Source of the DNA: an uncultured Bacteroidales bacterium
Lineage (GTDB): Bacteria > Bacteroidota > Bacteroidia > Bacteroidales > UBA3663
Assembly: GCA_937899265.1 (NCBI GenBank)
Contig: CALBPV010000007.1
Location: forward strand, 1-24,669
Length of the DNA stretch: 24,669 nt
Direction: 5' to 3'
Position 1 is the first letter of the stretch. Each line of letters opens with the position of its first letter. Shown one piece after another: positions 6,966 to 14,100 of the stretch. The position numbers were made by a program, and so were the translations under genes. The notes beneath the pieces are model-generated. The model made no database searches. It was given only the letters and a program-made list of their open reading frames with translations, and was not told the DNA's origin.

Positions 6966-8170
6966 TGAAAATCTACGAAACAAAGGACGGCAAGAATTAT
7001 CTGTTGCCATTCATTCTGGTGACGTCCCTCTTTTTTCTGTGGGGCATTGCCAACAACATACTCGATGTGCTGAACAAGCACTTTCAGGATGCGTTTGAAC
7101 TCTCGAAGGCCCACTCGGGACTGGTTCAGGCGGCCATCTACGGCGGCTATTTCCTGATGGCCATTCCTGCGGGGAAGATTATCTCGCGATGGGGCTACCG
7201 TTCCGGCGTGCTGACGGGCCTGATACTCTTCGGCATCGGAGCCCTGCTCTTCATTCCCGGGGCAGGAATCAACAGTTTCTATTTCTTTGTGCTCTGCCTC
7301 TTCATCATCGGGTGCGGACTGACGTGTCTCGAGACCTCGGCCAATCCCTACATCACGGTATTGGGCGACCCGAGCCGTGCGGCCCAGCGCATCAACCTGG
7401 CCCAGTCGTTCAACGGTCTGGCCTGTATCGTTGCTCCCGTGCTGGGTGGTCAGTTGGTTTTGGCCAACGACAATCTGACGTTGCCCTACACCATCATCGG
7501 CGTGGTGGTTCTGTTGGTGGCTCTGCTCTTCACCCGGGTGAAGTTGCCCGAGATTCCCGACGAGCCGGTCGAAGCAACCGACGGCACGACAGCAGAGCAT
7601 CGCGGACTGTGGTCGGCCCCAACGTTTGTGCTGGGAGTCACGGCCCTCTTCCTTTATGTGGCCGCACAGACGGGTGTGAACTCGTTCTTCATCAACTACA
7701 TGGACGAGAATCTGGGCATCGACCCCACACGGGCCGCCAATCTGCTCGGCTACGGCGGTATGGGACTTTTCTTCGTAGGACGTGTGACGGGCACATGGAT
7801 TATGTCGTATGTGAAACCCTGGCTGCTCCTCACCCTTTATGCGCTGACGGCCACGCTGTCCATGCTGGTGATTATCTTCGGACAGGGAACGCCCGCGCTG
7901 GTGGCTTTCTTCGTGGTCTATTTCTGCGAGAGCATCATGTTCCCCACCATCTTCGCGTTGGCACTGCGTCACGTGAAAGGCCATACCAAGGAGGCTTCGT
8001 CCTATCTGATTATGTCGATAGTGGGCGGAGCAGTGGCTCCCGTCCTGATGGGCTGGATCGGCGACCGTGCCGGAATGGCACTGGGTTTCCTCGTGCCTGC
8101 TGTCTGCTATGCTGTCATCTTCATCTACGGTCTCTATTATGGTAATCGTCAGAAAAGCAACGCTCGTTGA
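6965..8170 (+). CDS. fucP: L-fucose:proton symporter, MFS (FHS family)
   Basis: This 401-residue inner-membrane carrier has about 12 hydrophobic segments. Motifs match E. coli FucP closely: FFLWGIANNILD with D34 at the site of the proton- and sugar-coupling Asp46, and CLETSANPYITVLG with E123 at the site of Glu135. The start ATG overlaps the fkp stop (TAATG), so the two genes are very likely translated together. Import of L-fucose directly supplies the Fkp substrate. No fucose-catabolism genes (isomerase, kinase, aldolase) lie next to it, so the local context favours use of fucose in glycan building rather than as fuel. The 3' end overlaps the next gene by 32 bases. Confidence 0.95.
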   Translation: MKIYETKDGKNYLLPFILVTSLFFLWGIANNILDVLNKHFQDAFELSKAHSGLVQAAIYGGYFLMAIPAGKIISRWGYRSGVLTGLILFGIGALLFIPGAGINSFYFFVLCLFIIGCGLTCLETSANPYITVLGDPSRAAQRINLAQSFNGLACIVAPVLGGQLVLANDNLTLPYTIIGVVVLLVALLFTRVKLPEIPDEPVEATDGTTAEHRGLWSAPTFVLGVTALFLYVAAQTGVNSFFINYMDENLGIDPTRAANLLGYGGMGLFFVGRVTGTWIMSYVKPWLLLTLYALTATLSMLVIIFGQGTPALVAFFVVYFCESIMFPTIFALALRHVKGHTKEASSYLIMSIVGGAVAPVLMGWIGDRAGMALGFLVPAVCYAVIFIYGLYYGNRQKSNAR

Positions 8171-8666
8171 CTTGCGTCCCATCCACGACCTGGCCTGGAA
8201 AGTGTTTCCGGCTACCTATCGCGAAATCCTCAGCCCCGAGCAAAGCGATTTCATGATGGAGTGGATGTATTCCATACCGAGCCTCACGGCACAGGTGCTC
8301 GAAGAGGGACACAGGTATTTGGTGGCCGAACACGCTGAAGACGGAACGATAGCGGGCTATGTGAGCGTGCAGCCGGAGAACCGGCAGGATGACGCGTCCG
8401 GGCTCCCGCTGTGGCACCTCCAGAAGATTTATGTGGATCCCGACGAGCAGGGAGAACATTTGGGACGCAGGCTCTTTGAAGCTGCGTTAGCATACGTGCG
8501 CGAACTGCAGGGCGGACCGGCGATGATTCATCTCAACGTCAACCGCCACAACCGTGCGCTGGGTTTCTATGAGCATATAGGAATGGAGCGTGTCGGGCAG
8601 GGCGATTTCGACATTGGCCACGGATTCTACATGAACGATTACATTATGGCCAAACGGGTGGATTGA
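8139..8666 (+). CDS. GNAT-family N-acetyltransferase
   Basis: This 175-residue protein has the GNAT fold signature. The acetyl-CoA pyrophosphate-binding loop (motif A) is VDPDEQGEHLG at 99-109, with Q104, G105 and G109 at consensus positions. Motif B follows near the C-terminus, with LNVNRHNRALGFYEHIGM. The frame stays open further upstream, but MVIVRKATLVDL is the usual N-terminus for the family, so the ATG at 8139 was chosen. This puts the first 32 bases inside fucP, implying translational coupling. There is no signal peptide, so it acts in the cytoplasm. The substrate cannot be read from sequence; a small amine or a protein N-terminus or lysine is possible. Its place in the operon hints at a sugar or glycan link, but that is inference. 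Confidence 0.9.
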   Translation: MVIVRKATLVDLRPIHDLAWKVFPATYREILSPEQSDFMMEWMYSIPSLTAQVLEEGHRYLVAEHAEDGTIAGYVSVQPENRQDDASGLPLWHLQKIYVDPDEQGEHLGRRLFEAALAYVRELQGGPAMIHLNVNRHNRALGFYEHIGMERVGQGDFDIGHGFYMNDYIMAKRVD

Positions 8667-8705
8667 CTCTCTTGTAGGAAAGAGACAGAAAGGTAAAACA
8701 AGAAT

Positions 8706-9959
8706 ATGAATGGCAAAAACTACATTCGGTCACTGAGCATTCTCGGGCTTTGGACGCTCATGACGGTCGAGGCCCGGGCTTGGCATCCCGACAGCAGTTG
8801 GGTGTTCAATCAGTGGGAGCTGGGTGTATCGCTGGGGTCGGCCTTGAACGATCCCGGCGACATGGAGGGTGGCTTCTCGTCCATCTGGCAAATGAGGTTT
8901 TACCATCAGTATTCTCCCGAGGACTTCGGTCCGCAGACTCCCCGCCATTTCTTCCCCGCCGTAGGTCTGGTGCTGTCGTATGCCGACTTCAGTCGTACGC
9001 CCGTCTATCGTGAAGTGAATCCCCCGCAGGAAATTTACAGGGGCGATTACGGACGTTTTTTCTCGTTGGCCATTTCCTTCTCGCGATATCATAGAATGTG
9101 GGGCAGCCGTCACCAGTGGCGACTGCGCAGCGCTATAGAAAACGGTTTTGCCTGGGCATTCAACCCCTATCATTATCCCGACGGAATGGGCAACACCATA
9201 GGCGGCAATTTCCAAATTTATTTTCATGCCGGCCTTTTTGCAAGTTATGCATGGGGACATCATGAGATAGCGGTGGGGCCGGAGTTTACCCATTTCAGCA
9301 ACAGCGGTGTCTATCTCCCCAACGGCGGAGTGAACAATATCGCCGTGGGTCTCCGCTATCGTACTTTGGCCCAAACGGACTATCCCCATACCGCCAAGGA
9401 AGGCTACAAACTGGACGAGTTTCTGCCCTACCTTTATTCTTCGTTCTACGTCTCTATAGGCATACACGGCGAGGGCGACCGCGGCGACAGAGCGGAAGAC
9501 CATGCCGACATAGCCGTCTATTCGCAGCTGAATCTGAGCTACGACCTCATGTTCCGCTTCACTCCCGTTGTGGCGATGGGTTTGGGGACAGACTTCTTCA
9601 GCGGGTGCAAGGCCAACCAGCTCACGAAATCATGGGTGGGTCTCGGTCTCAAACATGAGAGCATCTACAGGCACTTGTCCATCAGTGCCTGTGTGGGTGT
9701 CTATTTAAACGGAATGCATCCCAAAGGCCGAGGGGACTCCGGGACGCGCATATATGAGAAAATCGGATTGAAATATTATCTCCCCGTCAAGGTGGAGAAT
9801 GTGTCGCAGCCCTACGTGAGCTACCACATCAAGGGCAACGAGTTCTATGCCGAACAATTTGAAATAGGCATCGGTTTCATTTTCGACCGCCACTTCCGTT
9901 CCGCTTTCGTCCGGAAGGTGCAGAAGAGCTGGGAGCAGGCGTTTCGTCAGCAAGAATAA
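8706..9959 (+). CDS. Outer-membrane beta-barrel, PagL-like acyloxyacyl hydrolase (lipid A deacylase)
   Basis: This 417-residue protein has a signal peptide ending near EARA (residues 23-26). It then has many short amphipathic strands rich in Tyr, Phe and Gly, as in outer-membrane barrels. The motif FTHFSNSG followed by PNGGVN matches PagL-type lipid A 3-O-deacylases, where a His-x-Ser pair is catalytic; here the pair is H196 and S198. Known PagL enzymes remove a 3-hydroxyacyl chain from lipid A. At over 400 residues this is more than twice the length of classical PagL, but longer relatives are often annotated in Bacteroidetes. The last barrel-like strand ends with FIFDRHF. A basic tail of about 20 residues follows and coincides with the overlap with the 3' end of rnr. 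It starts 39 bases after the GNAT gene and may belong to the fkp transcript. Confidence 0.75.
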   Translation: MNGKNYIRSLSILGLWTLMTVEARAWHPDSSWVFNQWELGVSLGSALNDPGDMEGGFSSIWQMRFYHQYSPEDFGPQTPRHFFPAVGLVLSYADFSRTPVYREVNPPQEIYRGDYGRFFSLAISFSRYHRMWGSRHQWRLRSAIENGFAWAFNPYHYPDGMGNTIGGNFQIYFHAGLFASYAWGHHEIAVGPEFTHFSNSGVYLPNGGVNNIAVGLRYRTLAQTDYPHTAKEGYKLDEFLPYLYSSFYVSIGIHGEGDRGDRAEDHADIAVYSQLNLSYDLMFRFTPVVAMGLGTDFFSGCKANQLTKSWVGLGLKHESIYRHLSISACVGVYLNGMHPKGRGDSGTRIYEKIGLKYYLPVKVENVSQPYVSYHIKGNEFYAEQFEIGIGFIFDRHFRSAFVRKVQKSWEQAFRQQE

Positions 9960-12081
9960 AATCGACGGTCTTACGTTCCATATTGACGGCAGCCACTTGC
10001 ACGTTGAGCGTATCGCCGAGGGTATATTTTTTGCGCGTACGGCGTCCGGTGAGACAGAAATTGCGGTCGTCGTAGATGTAGTGGTCGTCCTTGAGGTCGC
10101 GCACGTTGACCATTCCCTCGCAGAGGCTGTCGCGCAGTTCCACATAGAGACCCCATTCGCTCACACCGCTCACGGTGCCTTGGAACACCTGACCCAACCG
10201 GTCGTTGAGATACTCAGCCTGTTTGTATTTGATGGAAGCTCGTTCGGCGGCTGCCGCGAGCTGTTCCTGGGCTGAACTGTGTTCGCATTTCTCCTCGAAT
10301 TCGGGACCGGGAGCCGAGCGCAGATTCCGGAAGAGATATCGGTCGAGCAAGCGGTGGACCATACAGTCGGGATAGCGTCGGATGGGAGAGGTGAAGTGGG
10401 TGTAGTAGTCGAAGGCCAGGCCGTAGTGGCCGATGTTCTGGGTCGTATAGACAGCTTTGGCCATACTGCGGATGGCGAGCATTGAGAGGAGGTTCTCCTC
10501 GGGCCGACCCTTGATGTCTTGCATGAGTTTGTTGATGCCCTGTGAAATCTCTTTGTTGTTGCCGGTCGATTTCATGCGGTGACCTAGGCGGGAGGCCAGA
10601 CTGACGAGACTGTCCCATCGTTCGGGCGACGGCTTGTCGTGGACGCGATAGACAAATGTCTTGGGCTTCTTGCCGGCGGGCACTTTGCCGATGGCTTCGG
10701 CGACGGCACGGTTGGCGATGAGCATAAACTCCTCGACGAGTTTGTTGGCATCCCGCGACACCTTGAAATAGACATCGGAGGGCTTGCCCTTCTCGTCGAG
10801 CACAAACTTGACCTCCTCGCGGTCGAAAGCAATGGCGCCTTGGGCAAACCTGCGGGCGCGGAGCTGCTTGGCCAAACGGTCGAGCTGCAGGATCTCGGGC
10901 GCAAAGTCGCCCTGTCCGGTCTCGATGATTTGCTGGGCTTCCTCGTAGGTGAAGCGCCGGTTGGACCGGATAACGGTGCGCACAATCCGGGAGCGTAGGA
11001 TATTGGCATCTCCGTCCATTTCGAAGAGAACGCTGAAGGTCAGTTTGTCCTCGTCCTGACGGAGCGAACAGAGTTCGTTGCAGAGCCGTTCGGGGAGCAT
11101 TGGGATGGTGCGATCGACCAGATAGATGGATGTGGCGCGGGAGTATGCTTCTTTGTCTATCACGGAGCCGGGAGTCACATAGTGGGTGACATCGGCGATG
11201 TGGACACCGGCTTCCCAATGGCCGCCCGCGAGCCGTTTGAGCGAGAGCGCGTCGTCGAAGTCTTTGGCATCGGCGGGGTCGATGGTGAACGTTGTCACCC
11301 GGCGGTAGTCCAACCGGCGGGCTATCTCCTCGGGCGTGCAGCCGTCGGCAATGCGGTTTGCAGCCTGCACCACTTTCTCGGGATATTTGTAGGGCAATCC
11401 GTATTCGGCCAGAATGGCGTGCATTTCGGTCGTGTTGTCGCCGCTTCGGCCCAGGATATCTACAATGTGGCCCATGGGATTCTTGATGAAAGCGGGCCAA
11501 TGGGCAATATCGACCAACACTTTGTCGCCGGTCTTGAGTTTGCCGGCTTCGGACATGGGGATGTAGATATCCTTGTCGAGGGCGCGGTTGTCGGGGATGA
11601 CAAAGCAATACTCTTTGTTCTTCTGGATTTCGCCCACATAGCGGTGTTTCACTCTTTCCATCACTTCGACGACACGAGCACGCTGTCCTTCACGCGACTT
11701 TTGGCCGAGAATCGCCTGAATCCTCACCTTGTCGCCCGAGAGGGCATGCAGGTCATCATCGTCATAGACCACGAACGGATTGTCGTGACCTTCCACCCGG
11801 ACTTCGTGCACGCCGTTTCTGCGGCGTTCGAACACACCTTCCAGTTCTTGGTCGGCTTTGCGCGAGGCAAGCGCGAATCGTCCGGGCGACACTTCTTTCA
11901 GGAAGTCCTGTTGACGGAGGGTGAGCAGGATGTCATAGACGTCCTGCCGGTTGGCACGGCCATAGATGCCCAATTCCTGCGACACTTGCAGGTAGTTGTA
12001 GTTGTCCTTGGGATGGGTTGAGAACCATTCGGTGATGCGGGAGGCCAGTTTCTGAGCCCCGCTTTCTCTGACTCTTTTCAT
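9877..12081 (-). CDS. rnr: Ribonuclease R (RNB-family 3'-5' exoribonuclease)
   Basis: This 734-residue protein degrades structured RNA from the 3' end. An N-terminal helix-turn-helix-like region (about residues 1-70) is followed by cold-shock-type RNA-binding domains to about 230. The RNB catalytic domain comes next, with TIDPADAKDFDD supplying the metal-binding aspartates D268, D274, D276 and D277. The conserved HFTSPIRRYPD motif lies further on. A C-terminal S1 domain starts around 628 (VFQGTVSGVSEWGLYVEL), and the protein ends in a Ser-, Gly-, Arg- and Lys-rich tail. The last 83 bases overlap the convergent PagL-like gene. No TAnnTTTG is seen before the ATG. The heptamer repeat copy 2 fills the gap to umuC, so transcription may come through from umuDC or from an unrecognised promoter. 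Confidence 0.95.
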   Translation of the reverse strand: MKRVRESGAQKLASRITEWFSTHPKDNYNYLQVSQELGIYGRANRQDVYDILLTLRQQDFLKEVSPGRFALASRKADQELEGVFERRRNGVHEVRVEGHDNPFVVYDDDDLHALSGDKVRIQAILGQKSREGQRARVVEVMERVKHRYVGEIQKNKEYCFVIPDNRALDKDIYIPMSEAGKLKTGDKVLVDIAHWPAFIKNPMGHIVDILGRSGDNTTEMHAILAEYGLPYKYPEKVVQAANRIADGCTPEEIARRLDYRRVTTFTIDPADAKDFDDALSLKRLAGGHWEAGVHIADVTHYVTPGSVIDKEAYSRATSIYLVDRTIPMLPERLCNELCSLRQDEDKLTFSVLFEMDGDANILRSRIVRTVIRSNRRFTYEEAQQIIETGQGDFAPEILQLDRLAKQLRARRFAQGAIAFDREEVKFVLDEKGKPSDVYFKVSRDANKLVEEFMLIANRAVAEAIGKVPAGKKPKTFVYRVHDKPSPERWDSLVSLASRLGHRMKSTGNNKEISQGINKLMQDIKGRPEENLLSMLAIRSMAKAVYTTQNIGHYGLAFDYYTHFTSPIRRYPDCMVHRLLDRYLFRNLRSAPGPEFEEKCEHSSAQEQLAAAAERASIKYKQAEYLNDRLGQVFQGTVSGVSEWGLYVELRDSLCEGMVNVRDLKDDHYIYDDRNFCLTGRRTRKKYTLGDTLNVQVAAVNMERKTVDFILADETPAPSSSAPSGRKRNGSGGRK

Positions 12082-12121
12082 AGGCTTTACAGGGATTTAT
12101 ATATTTTAGATTTATTTATTA

Positions 12122-12223
12122 CGGTCTAAGGTCTAAGGTCTAAGGTCGGTTCACGGCTGAGCGCCTTTGACCTTTGACTTTTGACCGTCCTTCAGGACGT
12201 ATTGACTTAGACCGTTAACCGAC
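12122..12223. repeat. Heptamer and palindrome repeat element, copy 2
   Basis: Three GGTCTAA units (12123-12143) are followed by GGTCGGTTCAC (12144-12154), GGCTGAGCGCC (12155-12165), TTTGACC, TTTGACT and TTTGACC (12166-12186), the palindrome GTCCTTCAGGAC (12187-12198), and then TTAGACC and GTTAACCGAC (12207-12223). The last part is the reverse complement of the GGTCGGTTAAC module, so the element is an imperfect inverted repeat overall: ACGGTCTAAG at 12121-12130 pairs with CTTAGACCGT at 12206-12215. It ends exactly at the umuC stop codon. Module order matches copy 1 at 3017-3203. Confidence 0.9.
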
Positions 12224-13519
12224 TCAATTGACCTTCAGGATATCGTTGAGGTCGGTGGTGTAGTTTTGGCTGGAGTAATCGTGGCGGATGCCATCGCGCC
12301 ACGCGGTGTCTTTGCCGGTGCGTTCGTCTTTGTGGAGTTGCTGGACACCCATCTTGAGGGTGTCGGCTCCCATGCGGGAGTTGATGCAGTCCATCACACT
12401 CGAGAGTTTGTCGTAGCGGGCACGTTGCTCGGCCGGAATGTCGTCGAAGAGATTGGTCTGTATGGCATCGTTGGCCGAGGTTCCGGAAACGATGACTCCC
12501 GCCCGTTTGAACTGATACCCCTCCCGATAGAACAAGCGGAGTGCCCGCAGAGCTGTCTGCACAATCAAGGGTGTCGATGAGGCCGGAGTCTGCAGGGTGA
12601 GGGTGAGTGAGGGTGAGTATTGGGGGAGGTCTTCCCGGAAGGGACTGGTGTTGGCAAACACGGTGACCATCGAGCAGACCGACCTCTCCTTGCGGAGTTT
12701 GGAGGCACAACGTGCCGCGTAGTTGCTGATGTACATTTCCATTTCTTTGAGCGTCGTGACGGGTTCGGCAAACGAGCGCGAGGTACAGATGGTCTGGCGG
12801 CGGGGTTCCTGCTGAAAGGTGATGCAGTCTTCGCCCCGCAACTCGCGCCAGGTGCGCAGTCCCGTGACCGACAATCGGCGTTGTACCCATGCTGCTGGAC
12901 GTTGGGTGAGGTCCCAGGCTGTGTGGATTCCCATTTCGTAGAGTTTGTCTTTCCGTCGCCAGCCTACGCCCCACACTTCGGCCACATCGAAAAGCTTGAG
13001 CGCTTTCTCCCGTTTCCCATTGTCCGAGAGGCAACACACATTCGCGTAGCCGGGATAGTGTTTGGCAAACCATGCTGCCATCTTGGCCAAAGTGCGTGTG
13101 GGGGCAATGCCTATGCTGACGGGCATTCCGACCCACTGTCCGATTTTCTTCACGAGATGATGTCCGAATGCTTCGTAGTCGATACCTTCCACGGAGCGGA
13201 GGTCGAGAAAAGCTTCGTCAATCGAATAGACTTCGACTACGGGAGCTTCCTGTCTCAGGATGGACATGATGCGGTTGGAGAGGTCGGCATAAAGCGTATA
13301 GTTGGACGAGCGGAGCTGTACGTCCTTGGCGGCTATCAGTCCTTGAATCTGGTAGAGCGGCACACCCATTTTGATGCCGAGAGCTTTGGCTTCGTTGCTG
13401 CGGGCCACGACACAACCGTCGTTGTTGCTGAGCACAACGACAGGACGGCCTTTCAAATCGGGCTGAAAGACCCTTTCGCACGAGACGAAACAGTTGTCGC
13501 AATCGACCAGAAGATACAT
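12224..13519 (-). CDS. umuC: UmuC-type Y-family DNA polymerase (translesion synthesis)
   Basis: This 431-residue protein is the catalytic subunit of an error-prone polymerase. The palm motifs are MYLLVDCDNCFVSCERVF at the N-terminus, with metal-binding D6, and YSIDEAFLDL with D101 and E102. Thumb and little-finger regions follow. The C-terminal stretch around MDCINSRMGADTLKMG resembles the DUF4113 tail found in UmuC-like proteins. The frame opens 7 codons earlier at a TTG (13540), but the ATG at 13519 fits the family start. The umuD stop is 63 bases upstream, so the two form an operon. UmuC normally joins processed UmuD to copy damaged DNA. The repeat element begins directly after the stop codon. 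Confidence 0.95.
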   Translation of the reverse strand: MYLLVDCDNCFVSCERVFQPDLKGRPVVVLSNNDGCVVARSNEAKALGIKMGVPLYQIQGLIAAKDVQLRSSNYTLYADLSNRIMSILRQEAPVVEVYSIDEAFLDLRSVEGIDYEAFGHHLVKKIGQWVGMPVSIGIAPTRTLAKMAAWFAKHYPGYANVCCLSDNGKREKALKLFDVAEVWGVGWRRKDKLYEMGIHTAWDLTQRPAAWVQRRLSVTGLRTWRELRGEDCITFQQEPRRQTICTSRSFAEPVTTLKEMEMYISNYAARCASKLRKERSVCSMVTVFANTSPFREDLPQYSPSLTLTLQTPASSTPLIVQTALRALRLFYREGYQFKRAGVIVSGTSANDAIQTNLFDDIPAEQRARYDKLSSVMDCINSRMGADTLKMGVQQLHKDERTGKDTAWRDGIRHDYSSQNYTTDLNDILKVN

Positions 13520-13563
13520 AGGGTGGAGAGGAGAGAACAACGGTGGAGATTTGAAACCGGACG

Positions 13564-13580
13564 CGGAAGGTGCACTTCCG
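13564..13580 (-). other. Intercistronic hairpin between umuD and umuC
   Basis: CGGAAG and CTTCCG (6 pairs) flank a 5-base loop. There is no T tract, so it is more likely an RNA stability or translation element than a terminator. Confidence 0.5.
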
Positions 13581-13582
13581 TA

Positions 13583-14026
13583 TTATTTTAAAAAGGAGTG
13601 AATCGTGTAGGCCACTACTCCCCAGATTTCGAAATTGGAGTCCCGGGTCACAAGAATGGGCTCGTAATCTTTGTTGCGTGGTCGGAGGATGAGGATGCCT
13701 TCGGCCTGACGCGAGTAGTCGAGTTGTTTGAGGGTGAACTCCCCATCGTAGAAACAGACGGCGATGCAGCCGTCGCTCGGTTCGATGCTGCGGTCTATGC
13801 ATACCAAGTCGCCCGGCAGGATGCCCGCCTCCTTCATCGAATTGCCAATGACGCGGGCATAGAAGGTAGCCTCGGGATGGCGGATGATGTCGCGGTTGAA
13901 ATCCAGTTGCAGGTCCACATAATCCTGGGCGGGGGAGGGGAAGCCCGCATGAATGCCGCCGTCGGCGTATGGCAGCGGCTGTCGGGTCTCGAACGAAGAG
14001 ACAATGAATTTGATGTCGTCGGCCAT
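13583..14026 (-). CDS. umuD: UmuD-type S24 self-cleaving peptidase
   Basis: This 147-residue protein has the LexA/UmuD fold. The predicted self-cleavage site is A27-G28 in GGIHAGFPSPAQDY. The catalytic serine is S63 (VIGNSMKEAG) and the lysine is K100 (EFTLKQL), each shifted by three from E. coli UmuD S60 and K97. There is no N-terminal DNA-binding domain, so it is UmuD rather than LexA. RecA filaments on damaged DNA would stimulate cleavage, and the product would partner UmuC. The start codon lies only 8 bases downstream of the T tract of the ackA terminator. No TAnnTTTG or E. coli-type LexA box is visible upstream, so how it is switched on is unclear. Confidence 0.93.
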   Translation of the reverse strand: MADDIKFIVSSFETRQPLPYADGGIHAGFPSPAQDYVDLQLDFNRDIIRHPEATFYARVIGNSMKEAGILPGDLVCIDRSIEPSDGCIAVCFYDGEFTLKQLDYSRQAEGILILRPRNKDYEPILVTRDSNFEIWGVVAYTIHSFLK

Positions 14027-14034
14027 GGGTGAGT

Positions 14035-14065
14035 AAAAAGCAGGGCACCGGGTGTGTCCTGCTTT
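14035..14065 (-). terminator. Intrinsic terminator after ackA, abutting umuD
   Basis: On the minus strand, AAAGCAGG and CCTGCTTT form an 8-pair stem. It has a 13-base loop with a possible inner CACC/GGTG stem, and is followed by TTTTT (A tract 14035-14039). It begins 36 bases after the ackA stop and ends 8 bases before the umuD ATG. Confidence 0.85.
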
Positions 14066-14100
14066 ATTGACAGTTAAACAGACTGAAGAGAACGGACGGT

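Noticed and set aside
5349..7010. Open frame of 553 codons opposite fkp.
   Set aside because: The plus-strand frame has complete Fkp motifs throughout; the antisense product shows no recognisable family.
8668..8687. Small hairpin (TCTCTT/AAGAGA) after the GNAT gene as a terminator.
   Set aside because: The stem is only six pairs, A/T-rich, and has no T tract on the plus strand.
13520..13540. TTG start for umuC, seven codons earlier.
   Set aside because: The ATG at 13519 begins the conserved UmuC N-terminus; the extra residues are not family-like and the codon is rare as a start.
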